Assembly: GCA_964019155.1 (NCBI GenBank) | Contig: OZ025244.1 | Span: 18,011,640-18,075,639 of the forward strand | Length of the DNA stretch: 64,000 bases | Direction of reading: 5' to 3' | DNA from: Osedax fenrisi | Lineage: Eukaryota; Annelida; Polychaeta; Sabellida; Siboglinidae | In this document: piece by piece, positions 24,840 to 37,079 of the stretch | How the letters are laid out: each line of letters begins with the position of its first letter | How positions within the stretch are numbered: position 1 is the stretch's first letter | Notes under the pieces: model-generated | The model's input: the letters and a program-made list of their open reading frames with translations, nothing else | The model's database searches: none | Told to the model about the DNA's origin: nothing | Position numbers and translations under genes: made by a program

Positions 24840-26115
24840 AATATAGTGAAATCTTAAAAATATAAAAAGTATAATCTTAAAAATATAATAGAGTATAAAG
24901 TTAAAATATAATATTCGTACTATTATAATAAAGTTAAAGGTTAAAATAAAGCAACCGAACAGATATAATAAAGTTAAAATATAATGTGCGTACTATTATA
25001 ATAAAGTTAAAGGTTAAAATAAAGCAACCGAACAGATGTAATAAAGTTAAAATATAATGTGCGTACTATTATAATAAAGTTAAATGTTAAAATAAAGCAA
25101 CCGAACAGATGTTAAAGTTAAAATATAATGTGCGTACTATTATAATAAAGTTAAAGGTTAAAATAAAGCAACCGAACAGATGTAATAAAGTTAAAATATA
25201 ATATGCGTACTATTATAATAAAGTTAAAGGTTAAAATAAAGCAACCGAACAGATGTAATAAAGTTAAAATATAATGTTTGTACTATTATAATAAAGTTAA
25301 AGGTTAAAATAAAGCAACCGAACAGATGTAATAAAGTTAAAATATAATGTTCGTACTATTATAATAAAGTTAAAGGTTAAAATAAAGCAACCGAACAGAT
25401 GTAATAAAGTTAAAATATAATGTTCTTACTATTATAATAAAGTTAAAGGTTAAAATAAAGCAACCGAACAGATGTAATAAAGTTAAAATATAATGTTCGT
25501 ACTATTATAATAAAGTTAAAGGTTAAAATAAAGCAACCGAACAGATGTAATAAAGTTAAAATATAATATGCGTACTATTATAATAAAGTTAAAGGTTAAA
25601 ATAAAGCAACCGAACAGATGTAATAAAGTTAAAATATAATGTTTGTACTATTATAATAAAGTTAAAGGTTAAAATAAAGCAACCGAACAGATGTAATAAA
25701 GTTAAAATATAATGTTCGTACTATTATAATAAAGTTAAAGGTTAAAATAAAGCAACCGAACAGATGTAATAAAGTTAAAATATAATGTTCTTACTATTAT
25801 AATAAAGTTAAAGGTTAAAATAAAGCAACCGAACAGATGTAATAAAGTTAAAATATAATGTTCGTACTATTATAATAAAGTTAAAGGTTAAAATAAAGCA
25901 ACCGAACAGATGTAATAAAGTTAAAATATAATGTTCGTACTATTATAATAAAGTTAAAGGTTAAAATAAAGCAACCGAACAGATGTATAAAGTTAAAATA
26001 TAATGTTCGTACTATTATAATAAAGTTAAAGGTTAAAATAAAGCAACCGAACAGATGTAATAAAGTTAAAATATAATGTTCGTACTATTATAATAAAGTG
26101 AAAGGTTAAAATAAA
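24840..26115. repeat. 73-bp satellite, about 16 copies, with higher-order structure
   Basis: The monomer contains AAAGTTAAAGGTTAAAATAA, AGCAACCGAACAGATGTAAT and AAAATATAATGTTCGTACTA. Successive GCAACCG positions (24951, 25024, 25097, 25168, 25241) are 73 bp apart except where bases are deleted. A variable word before TAC cycles ATGCG, TTTG, TTCG, TTCT, TTCG twice (about 25200-25565 and 25566-25930), that is a five-monomer, 365-bp higher-order unit. The array is preceded by degenerate short units and fades at 26110. Confidence 0.93.
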
Positions 26116-26328
26116 GTAGGCATAAAGATATAAAAAAGTTAAAATAAGAAATGTAAAATTATAATATGTTAGCAAGTTATTATATAGTATACATACTAAT
26201 ATAATGTTTATCATCATGACATGCATACAATAAATTAGTTATAAGTATTATCAATGTTTTTATTTAATTATCTTTAAATATTTAGTCACCTCTACATTAA
26301 ATAATAACTCGACGGCTAACTTCGATAT

Positions 26329-26334
<6 letters not shown>

Positions 26335-26392
<58 letters not shown>
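26335..26392. repeat. TA microsatellite
   Basis: A (TA)n run of about 57 bp; another of about 25 bp lies at 26508-26532. The sequence between the satellite and the hAT element (26116-26665) is otherwise AT-rich without genes. Confidence 0.9.
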
Positions 26393-26396
<4 letters not shown>

Positions 26397-26657
26397 ACTA
26401 AACTTATATTATATGTGTATCATAATTAATTGCATATTATATTTGAATTATTTTATAAGGAACGTATGCACTAGAGAAATAATGATGTATACAATTTCGT
26501 AATAGGTATATATATATATATATATATATATACCATATAGCATTAATGCTGTTGAATACATATGTATAGTTTATATCCTAGGATTTATATTATGTATGTA
26601 ACATAATTATTATGTTAATGTATCCTTGTATGTATATAGGTTACATTATGTAACTTA

Positions 26658-29417
26658 CTTACTATCAGGGCCGTGTTAAGGGGGGGGGGGGGCACACCGG
26701 GCACGGTACCCGGGGGCCCACTCAGAATTTGGGGCCCATCATTTTTTAAAGCACATTTTTTGATCAAGGAAATCTTGATCATATAATTGCACTATTTTAA
26801 TATATATGTATTGATTAATATATGATTTAAGATCTTTGATTATATACTTTATATATTTTTTTTTCCCATTACATTTTTAATTGTATTGTTGCAAAATAAT
26901 TTGATTCAATCCTATTAATGAATAAATTGCATAAAAGTGGCATATTACTCCATCCACCTAGTCAAACATTTAAATTTATAACTGGTTATAGTAACTGGAA
27001 ACATATTCACGAGGATGCTGTTTCACATGAAAATAGTAGTAGGCATCGAAACGCATACATGCTAATGATTAATAGAGTAACTAATTCAGTTATCAAAATT
27101 AAAGCATCCCTGGATAATCAATTGGAGAATGAGAAGTTATATTGGTTTACAGTTATAGAGAGAGTTATAAATATCATTAAATACCTTGTTTCACGTGGAC
27201 TGCCTTTAAGAGGTGATAATCAGGATTTGGGTTCAACAAGAAATGGAAATTATCTTGGAACTATTGAATTACTAGCTAAATATGATAACTTGTTAGCAGA
27301 TCATTTATTAAAATATGGAAACCGTAGAAAAGGAAATGTTAATTATCTATCTTCAACAATATGTGATGAGGTTGTTTCACTATTAGGTGATAATGTAAGA
27401 TCAACCATAATCAATGAATGTAAAAAGGTAAATACTATAGTATAACAGTAGATTCAACACCCGACATAAGCCATTTTGATCAACTAACAATAATAATACG
27501 ATATATAAATAAAGATGATATTGTTGAAAGATTTTTAACATTTATACCTATAACATCTCACACTGGAGAATATTTAGAAAATATTTTATTATCTTTCCTG
27601 GACTAACATGAAATAGATATTGAAAATTGTAGAGGACAGAGTTACGATAATGCGTCAAATATGTCTGGCCGATATAGAGGTAATATATAAAGATTATTAT
27701 AAAATTATTAATTAATATAATATAGCTATCAATAGTATATTATTATATATATTATAATATACATTATTTATTTTAGGTATGCAATCAAGAATCATTGCAT
27801 TTAATCCAACAGCTTTATGGATTCCTTGTACCGCATATTCACTTAATTTAGTTGGCATTTCTGCATTAGAGACATCTTCAATCATTATTATTTTGATCAA
27901 TTGATTATTTTGATTTCATAAAAAGATTATATATATTCTTCACACCACCAAGAAGATGGAATATCATGAAAAAACAACTAAGTGAAAAGCATTTAAAATT
28001 ACCAAAAAGACTGCACAACAAGATGGTCTTAGCATGCTGATGCAACCGATGCCTTAATGAATGGATATTTAATTTTCAAAGAGTTAATTTAGCAATTTAT
28101 TGAAAATAAAGAATGCTATATAAATATATTTCTTTAAATGAAGCAAAATGGTTGTTTAATAATTTGGAAACGTCTTTATTTACTGTGATATGGAATACTA
28201 TATTAGAACGTATAAATCGTACTTCTAAAGAACTTCAAAGTACAAGTCTTGAACTCAATACTGCAGTTATATTATTAAAGAGTCTGCATAGCTATATTTA
28301 TAAGTTAAGAGATGAGTTTAATAATCTTGAGAAAAATACAAAACAATTATGTAAGATATTAACATATTCATCCAAAAGAGCAAGGTATATTAAACAATAT
28401 AATTTGTCCTATTCTAATTAATAATCTATATTACATAGTAAACGGAAATTACATTTTGAAGAAACGGACCAACCAGATGAATGGGACTAATAGGACCTAT
28501 ATACAGACTCCATCAAAACATTTTGAAATTAATAATTTCTTACCTATTATTGATAAACTTCTACGTAAGTATTAAATATGATTGTAAATAATATTATTAA
28601 AATAATATACATTTAATGATTTAAACTGTTTAGATCAAATAATTTGTACTTATGCTGAGCCAATCAACTTATTCGGATTTTTATGTGAACTTGATAATCT
28701 ATCCAATTAACAAATATCTGAGATATCATCTAGATTATCATCATTTTACCAATACGATATCGATGTAAACTTCAGTAATGAATTTATTCAATTTGTTGAA
28801 TTTGTAAAGCTCCTAAGAACGAAATCTGAATCAAATATATTGGAAATTTATAAGGAATTAATTGCAAAGGAAATTACAGAATTATTTCCCAATATGTGCA
28901 TTATCATTAGAATATATTTGACATTGATGATTTCAAATGCTACTGGAGAAAGAAGTTTTTCAAAACTTATACTGATAAAAACATATTTAAGAAATTCTTT
29001 AGCTCAAGATAAATTATCTAACTTTGCATTATTATCTATTGAAAACAATATATTAAAATCATTAAATACAACAGAAATTACAAATATTTTTGTAAATATG
29101 AAAACTCGAAAAAAGTTATAAATAAAGAAACAATATATAAACGCTAAATGTATTAATTATTTTATATATTATTATAATTTATTATCATTATCTCTAAATT
29201 GAATATTTTGTGTATAATATTATCCCATATATATTTCACAGTGATTATTTATAGGTATTCCCACTCCTCATAAACACATTAGCAATTAAGTATTAGATAT
29301 ATTACATAGGTTTCTCACATATATAATTTATATAAAAAACTATATTGTCCATCTAGGGGCCCACTTAAATATGTTGCCCGGTAGTAGATTTTTTCTTAAC
29401 ACGGCCCTGCTTACTAT
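26658..29417. mobile_element. hAT transposon with exact 8-bp target duplication
   Basis: The element runs from 26666 to 29409 with ends CAGGGCCGTGTTAAG (left) and the inverse CTTAACACGGCCCTG (right), flanked by CTTACTAT at 26658-26665 and 29410-29417. The 8-bp duplication and CAGGG end are diagnostic of hAT. Subterminal GGGGCCCA/TGGGCCCC words are also inverted. A run of about 14 G follows the left end. It sits inside the 23690-30176 interval. Confidence 0.92.
26918..29121 (+). pseudogene. hAT transposase (ZMYM1-like, DUF4371 type), spliced and decayed
   Basis: In order: a TTF-type zinc finger-like start (GYSNWKHIHEDAVSHENSSR), the DUF4371 block (YWFTVIERVINIIKYLVSRG, LPLRGDNQDLGSTRNGNYLG, YLSSTICDEVVSLLGDNV), then VDSTPDISHFDQL-type RNase H-like sequence, CRGQSYDNASNMSGRYRG and IPCTAYSLNLVG, a middle region at 28113-28421, and the C-terminal hAT dimerisation region (NATGERSFSKLILIKTYLRN) at 28840-29121. 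Introns at about 27681-27777 and 28565-28633 have GT-AG ends. A frameshift near 27430 and a stop at 27604 (GAC TAA CAT) break it. It catalysed cut-and-paste transposition in the nucleus and is dead here. Confidence 0.9.
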
Positions 29418-30140
29418 GTATATAAACATGTGTACTTGTATGTGATAAAAGTGTAACACGTAATATGTTGATCTAACAAATAAATAATATTTATTAGTAA
29501 TATAAATATGGTGCCTCTAAGATATAACAACATTTTATAATACTCACGGTTATAACATATATTGTATTATTCAGATAATTAAAATGTATTTAATTAGTCA
29601 CTTATTGAAAGTAAATAAATATAAATGTAGGATATGATTAAATATAAGCAGTTTATTTAATATATATTGTTTTTAAAGTTTTAATAATTTATAAATTAAT
29701 TTTATTAATATTTCAGAATAATAGTATATTAAAATACGTTATTTCATTGATATTGTATATATTTAACTTATTATTTTTATTTAAATATAACCTTTATAAA
29801 TTTAATAAAAGTATATATATATATATAAATAGTTACACCATTAATTTAAATACTTAAACGTGATGATTTATTAAAATATTTTTTAAATATAAATTAATTT
29901 TATTGATATTTCAGAATAATAGTATAATAAAAGTCGTTATTTCGTTGATATTGAATGTTTTTAACTTATAATTTTTTGAGCATATAATATTTACAAACTA
30001 TGAGCAAAGTATATATATTAATATATAGCGATATGCACAATATTAATCCATAAAAATGATAATCTAGTATAATATTTTGTTTATTTACATTAAAAAGATG
30101 TGTTTATTTTAAAATCATCGGCCTGATTCTACGCCATCTT
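29410..30140. other. AT-rich arm of the 36-bp-repeat interval with an internal duplication
   Basis: A block at about 29694-29790 (ATTTCAGAATAATAGTATAT, ACGTTATTTCATTGATATTG) is repeated with changes at about 29890-29985, about 200 bp apart. No gene is seen. Confidence 0.55.
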
Positions 30141-30602
30141 AATTCAGTGTTCGGGCCTGAGGTTATAGGAGGTCTTGTATTTAGCTACCTATTAAGTAAA
30201 CTCGGACGTTTATATAATATAGTTTATTTCGTAATTGTATATACAATTATTATACGAATTTACATAATTAAATTATTAAATATTAATATAATATATAGTA
30301 TATAGTATATACTATATACATATATTTGTGTAGTAAATATTGTGTACTATTACTTATTATTGTGGAGATATGTAATGACTTAAATCCAATTTTAATAGCA
30401 CATTAATAGCCAACTTTAATCGCACATTTTGTTTACAAGTAATTGAAGTAATCTCGTATACAACTTAGTAAATTTAGTTTAATGATTTTTTTTCAATTTT
30501 TATTTTATTGAATAATTATATTACATATTTAATTATCTTTCATTTACAAAAAAAAATCTTGAAATATAACTATCAAAATTCGAAGTTTTATGACACCTAC
30601 TA

Positions 30603-31895
30603 CACTGTTAAAAATATTTCTCCTTTAAAACCTTTAATGAATGCTGAAGCGGTGTAAAAGGTTTATGACGCGCATTACGAGTTATTTTATTCATCTATGC
30701 ACTAAAGGTTTTGGGAACCTTTATTTAAAATCTTTAATGATCTCATCAATTCGATTAAAGGTTATATGTACCTTTACTGGTCTCATAAATTCGATTAAAG
30801 GTTATTTGTACCTTTAATGATCTCATCAATTCGATTAAAGGTTATATGTACCTTTACTGGTCTCATAAATTCGATTAAAGGTTATGTGTACCTTTACTGG
30901 TCTCCTAAATGCGAGTAAAGGTTATGTGTACCTTTACTGGTCTCCTAAATTCTAGTAAAGGTTATGTGTACCTTTACTGATTTCATAAATTCGATTAAAG
31001 TTTATGTGTACCTTTACTGGTCTCCTAAATGCGAGTAAAGGTTATGTGTACCCAGCAAACAACAATAGTAATTGTATGTTAATTAAGTATTATTAAGTTT
31101 ATATAATTTTTTTATAATAGAAATAATAAAATATTATACCTTTTAATTATTTTGAAATATTGATTTAATTTGTATCTTTGCAAATTAATTAATAATTATT
31201 ATTTTACTTTTATATTTAAGTTTATATACTGTTTTTAATAAATAAAATATTATTTTAAAAACTAAAATTATTTAAGTAATCCTATATTTTACTACATTAT
31301 CATAATCTAATTCTGGTGACTCATGAACTATAATGTTAATCATAATTACATTGATAATACAATTGTAAATCATGTTGAACTAATTGCCCAATATTGAATA
31401 TATAGCAATTGCATATTGATTAAATATTGTATTAAATATTAAAATGATTTATTATTGAATTTAAGTTTTAAATCTAACTTAAATGAAATTATATAATATA
31501 TTATAATATATAAGTTATTATTTTGATATTATACTACTTACTATGTTAAGATACTAATATTTATTTTTATTTAATTTATTTTTATTTATTTATACTAATA
31601 TTTATATATTTGCATAAAACCTTTAGTACCTTTTCAAATATCAGTAAAGGTTATGAAAACCTTTAATACTATATTTGCATAACACCTTTAGTGCTTTTTA
31701 AACATCAGTAAAGGTTATGAAAACCTTTAATCCTCTATCTGCATAAAAACTTTAGTGATTTTCAAACATCAGTAAAGGTTATGAAAACCTTTAGTGCTCG
31801 CTAAACGAATGCGAAAGGTACATGAAACCTTAACACATAGGTCGAATTTCGTAAGGTTTTCTCAGCTAGTCACTAAAGGTTATTTTCTAACAGTG
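30603..31895. mobile_element. CACTA-like element with AAAGGTT repeats
   Basis: The ends are CACTGTTAAAAATATT (left) and inverted TATTTTCTAACAGTG (right), flanked by TA on both sides. At the left, a 40-bp unit (ATTCGATTAAAGGTTATGTG, TACCTTTACTGGTCTC) is repeated about eight times (30723-31050); each unit holds AAAGGT and its inverse. At the right, a 63-bp unit (CATAAAACCTTTAGT, ATCAGTAAAGGTTATGAAAA) is repeated three times (31614-31800). CACTG ends, a 2-bp duplication and subterminal repeats suit a non-autonomous EnSpm/CACTA element. Confidence 0.75.
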
Positions 31896-32339
31896 TAGTC
31901 TGTCATATTCTAAATATTTTGTAAATAAATAAAATAATAATTAATGTAAAATATGAGGAATTACAAATTCATTCCATTTTATGAATATAAGATTGATTTC
32001 AAAATTTTTTTAAAAATATATGTAGCTTGTAAATATTAAAAAAAAATATTACTTTATTTTTCAACATCAATTTACTCAGTACCTTTTTTTATGATAAGTA
32101 ATATTACTAAAATATTAATATCTTTTATATTATTGAATATTTTTTAATAAAACCTTCTGCATCGGAAATATATTTATATATAGATTAAACAATAAAATGA
32201 AATTTATAAATTTATAAAAATAAAATATATATATAACATTATTTAGAATAATATCTAATAATTTATGATTATATATTATTATAAATTTATAAACTACTTG
32301 TATATATTTATATAGAATTTTTATTGCATATGAAGCCGT

Positions 32340-33490
32340 ATTTACCCAGTAAACGGTGGTACAAAAATAGTCGCATTAATGCATCTATTTGTCGTGTATT
32401 TTTTAACAAGGTTGCAATTGTATAGACGCGTTAACGCGTCTATCATGGCTATGCAAAGAACACGAATTAATGCATCTATTTTGTTGCAAGATTATAATTT
32501 TATAGACGTGTTAACGCGCATATTTGTATGCAAGGTTGTAATTTTATAGAGCATTAATACGCATATTTGTTTGCAAGGTCGTAATTTTATGACGAATTAA
32601 AGCGCATATTTTTGTGCAAGGTTGTAATTTTATAGACGCCTTAATGCGCACATTTTTGTGCAAGGTTGCAATTTTATAGAAGCATTAACGCACATATTTT
32701 GTTGCAAGATTGTAATTTTATAGACCCGTTAACGCGCATATTTTGTTTCAAGGTTGTAATTTTATAGATGCATTAACGCGCATATTTGTCGTGTATTTTT
32801 TTACGAGGTTGTAATTTTATAGACGCATTAATTATCTATTATTTTGCAAGGTCGTAATTTTATGACGAATTAATGCGCATATTATTTTGCAAGTCCGTAA
32901 TTTTATGACGAATAAATGCGCATATTTTTGTGCAAGGTTGCAATTTTATAGAAGCATTAACGCACATATTTTGTTGCAAGATTGTAATTTTATAGACGCA
33001 TTAATGCGCATATTTTTTTGCAAGGTTGTAATTTTATAGACACGTTAACGCGCATATTTGTCGTGGATTTTTTAACAAGGTTGTTATTTTATAGACACAT
33101 TAATGCGCATATTATTTTGCAAGGTTGAAATTTTATAGACGCATTAACGAGCATGTTTGTCGTGGATTTTTTTACGAGGTTGTAATTTTATAGACGCATT
33201 AATGCGCATATTATTTTGCAAGGTCGTAATTTTATGACGAATTAATGCGCATATTTTTGTACAAGGTTGCAATTTTATAGAAGCATTAACGCGCATATTT
33301 TGTTGCAAGATTGTAATTTTATAGACGCGTTAACGCGCATATTTTGTTGCAAGGTTGAAATTTTATAGACCCGTTAACACGCATATTTGTCGTGTAATTT
33401 TTAACAAAGTTGTAATTTCATAGATGCATTAATGCGCATATTATTTTGCAAGGTTGTAATTTTATAGATGCATTAAATGCGCATATTTGA
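32340..33490. repeat. 43-44-bp minisatellite, about 25 degenerate copies
   Basis: The unit core is TGCAAGGTTGTAATTTTATA followed by GACGCATTAATGCGCATAT. Spacings measured at 32531, 32574, 32617, 32661 and 32705 are 43-44 bp. A longer variant (about 58 bp) carries TCGTGTATTTTTTAACGAGG. Each unit holds a self-complementary core (GCGTTAACGC or GCATTAATGC). Confidence 0.9.
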
Positions 33491-35231
33491 AAAGTGTTAT
33501 ATCTCTAATTAAAGGAATATATTATTTAATAAATGTCAGTTTTGCAATGAATATTTATAAAATGACGATTAAATGTGTTATTATTATTCTATTATTATTT
33601 GAGTATTAATATATACTATTTGCCCTTTGTACTATTTGCCCCATATACTATATCCGTTTGATATTTTATATAAACAAATAATTTAGATTCAAATACAAAT
33701 TAAATATGAAATATGATAATAAACTGCTTGATCTATATTTAGAATAATCTATTTTTAGATTGGGTAGCTAATTTACTACCCAAAAGGAAATTGGGTAGCA
33801 AACTTTAAATGTTGGGTAGTGAATTTGCTACCAATTTATATTTATAATGATATATGAAAATTAATTCAATAATTATTTTTATTCCAATTTTTTTTCTCCC
33901 AATATATATAAATCACGTGATTGTTTTATTTAAAATTCCTAATTTTAATATATTTATTCAAAATCCTATTTTAAAACGTAATATTAAAGTGATAGGAGAG
34001 ATATTAGAGATATTAAAAACCATGTAAATATAAAAAAAATGAAACATTTAATCACCAATATTATTAATAAGTTCACTGTTTTTTTATATTCATAATAATT
34101 AAACGGTATACTTTTTAAATTTATTATAATTTTATTTTAAAATTTAAAATTATTATGACATTAATATTCAATATTTAATAATATTATATTATTATATTAA
34201 TTATCATACTTATCATAATTATTATTCCTATATATAATATATAATGTTTAAAAGATAAAGTCATAAATATCATGTATTATACTACTTATTAGTTAGTATA
34301 TATATATTTGAATTTAAAATCAACCATACGGAGTAAGTACTGCATGTTGATAAATGAGCATATTTTATATAGATTTTATTATGATAAAATTGGTATCACT
34401 GGAAAGCTAATTAAATTATATAATACAATTCATATTATGTTTTTTTAAATTTATATTTAAACAAAAGTTATTAACAAAAATGTGCAAACAAATTATTACA
34501 TTTTAATAATCAATAAAATTATAATATACATTCTAATTAAGTCTTTATATTATGACATTAAAATATCTTATATAATTATATATAATAATGTGTACCAGTA
34601 TAATATAATAATATTAATATAGATATAGGTATTTTTATATACTTTTATATACCTACCTATAAGTATTTTTAAATGGGGTTTAGTTTAAGTATTTATAAGT
34701 ATTATTACGTATTTATAAGTATAATATATTATATATCAATATTATAATTTTAGACTACATAATTTTCAATATTTTAACTTTTAGACTACCTAATTTTTAA
34801 TATTATAACATATCGACAACCTATTTTCAATATTATAAATACTCGACGATCACATTTTTGATATCTCATGAATCAAATGTAGAGGAGATTGAATATAAAA
34901 AGAATTATTTGATATCAATGTATTAGAATTACAATTTGTAAATCATTTAATTGTAAACGAATAATATGTAATCGAATCGAATCTTATTTTTCTATTTATT
35001 TACATCTCTAATTCAGAAAGCTTCTTAAGTAGCTTTTGTAAGTAACACTTGTTACAGATTTAAATTACATCAGGGTATAAGCGTCCATCTAATATATCAT
35101 TTATCATAAATGAATTTATAAATAAATGGCAAAATTACCCAAATATGTCATCCTATAATTTACTTAGTACAATATATTTAAATGCCCTATAATAATTTTT
35201 TTGGTAGCTGCTCTGAAACCTAGAATGAACA

Positions 35232-35269
<38 letters not shown>
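33491..35269. other. AT-rich intron/intergenic sequence
   Basis: A small cluster at 33755-33835 repeats GGGTAG and its inverse CTACCC (TTGGGTAGCTAATTTACTAC, TTGGGTAGCAAA, GTTGGGTAGTGAATTTGCTA) and resembles the iterated-word elements. The word TTATTTACATCTCTAATTC near 34998 is an end of the TAGAGATGTAAA repeat. No exon is seen. Confidence 0.45.
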
Positions 35270-35272
<3 letters not shown>

Positions 35273-35856
35273 GAAAGGTGTATAGTAGTGACAGGTGTAT
35301 AGTAATGACACCCCACGTATCTCAAAAACTACAAGTCCAATTAAATTTATTTATATACGAAAGTTGTGGGTATTCACAAGCTTTATTGACATAAGTATTT
35401 TTTATTTCCTTAATTTTCAATATAAATAAATTAAATCCATTAATCGATTTTGTGAATATATTCTTAAAAAATTACGTAATAAGTTTTTATAAAAGTATTT
35501 TTATTTTTAATTCCTTTATATTTAATGGAAAAGAGAAAATTAAAGTCTTATACTAAAGATGAATTTAATATCTACAAGAAAATATAATTCATATTAATTA
35601 ATGATTACTGGAAATATTTCTACGATTAATTATGATCAACATGTCACGACTACCCTCGGGTGTCATTACTACCCGCATTGGAGTATAGTAATGATACCCT
35701 CGTTATCTCAAGTGTTAACGATTATATTAAAAAATGTTAATAGCAATTATTTAGATAATATTAATTTATATACAATATAAAAAAACGTTATATAGAGGAT
35801 CAATAGTTTAAGAATTATTGCAATATATTCAAAACTGTCACTACTATCCACCTTTC

Positions 35857-35859
<3 letters not shown>
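35270..35859. mobile_element. TA-flanked inverted-repeat element, TAGTAGTGACA word
   Basis: This 590-bp element has ends GGGGAAAGGTGTATAGTAGT and its inverse (ACTACTATCCACCTTTCCCC), inserted in a TA tract. The word TATAGTAGTGACA is repeated directly (TATAGTAATGACACC at 35303) and occurs inverted and direct around 35645-35700 (GTGTCATTACTACCC, GTATAGTAATGATACC). It has the same design as 14705 and 16320 but an unrelated word. Confidence 0.83.
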
Positions 35860-35905
<46 letters not shown>

Positions 35906-36149
35906 ATTCCCGATGAATTACGGACCATGTCATCATTTATTATTTTTAAATGTCGACTACATACATATATGTTATCATTATAATGTCTTCTTTTTAAATT
36001 TATTATTAATTGTGTAACTATTTATTTGTTTTATTATTTCAACTTGACGCACATAAACGTCCATCGTTTTCTGTTTCAATAAACCTTTCTATTATTTATT
36101 ATTATTATATATATGGACTATAGTCCAACAAATGTATGTGATCAACTAA

Positions 36150-36990
36150 AATTGAAAATTTCTATAAAAATCTAACCTCTACCACACGACAAATTCCAAA
36201 ACACAATGTTTTAATCATAGCCGGCAATTTTAATACTCATATTGATATTTAAGATGGTTTCAAGTTCGCACTGAATTATGAATCAAATAGAAATGTAATT
36301 TCGCTTAAAGATTATATTTTAGAAAATAACTTATTATGTCTAAACACACTTTATCAAAAAAGAAAGGGTCAACTATGGACACACAAGTTACCAAACGGAA
36401 ATAAAGTTCAGCTTGATTACATAATTATAAATAAAAAAGGTAAAAATAGTAGCAAAAACAGCAGAGCTTTTTGATCTTTTGAAAACGTAGAATTAGACTA
36501 TCGCATAGTAACTGCACATTTTAAATTAAGCCTAAGATAAATAAAAGAAAGATAAATAAAGCAGCACATACTGATTGGACAAGTCTTAACAAACCTGATA
36601 TCCAAAATAGATTTGTGAATGAAGTCAGAAACAAGTTTTATTTACTTTAAAGGGAAACATCCAACATATCAACCAATATCATATATGAACATTTCGAAAT
36701 TTCTTGCAAAGAAATTGCAAAATATATAATACAGATTAATTACTCCATGATACATACAACACAGAACAAGAAAGCTACCTTCAATCGAAAATTGATGAAA
36801 TCAAGATGTTAGTGAATGATGTTAGTTGAAGAAAAAAGAGCAATAAAGCTAAGATAAAAGCAACAAGTGTAGAAGAAATAATAATTGTGTAGCATAATCA
36901 CTTCAATGATCTTCTTGGAAATACACCTGAAATAACCGTTTCAGATATATCAAAAATTACAAATCTTTAAAACATAGAAACTGCCATTTT
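36150..36990 (+). pseudogene. LINE endonuclease-to-linker fragment
   Basis: Translation gives NVLIIAGNFNTHID, NNLLCLNTLYQKRKGQLWTH, KVQLDYIIINKKG and DYRIVTAHFKLSL, that is the GDFN, NT-Q, W-DYI and SDH-like (here DYR-TAH) blocks of an APE-type endonuclease. A downstream HFNDLLGNTPEITVSDISKI gives the linker. Many stops are present, and the RT is missing because Ty3/gypsy sequence follows. Confidence 0.75.
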
Positions 36991-37079
36991 TACAAAGTAT
37001 GCCAGAAATAATACGAAACATAGAAAACGTAAGAGCACCAAAAGAATTAGTACTAGGAAATAGTAAATACGAAAACTGA

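Larger units (their letters stand above)
23690..30176. mobile_element. 6.5-kb interval bounded by perfect 36-bp inverted repeats
   Basis: CAAGACCTCCTATAACCTCA (23690, 36 bp in all, through ...CCCGAACACTGAAT) is matched without a single mismatch, inverted, at 30141-30176. The inner flanks show a further weak match (ATTTTAAAA words). Such ends are typical of a DNA transposon. The interval has been enlarged by a satellite array and a hAT insertion, and its own transposase is not recognisable. Confidence 0.7.
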
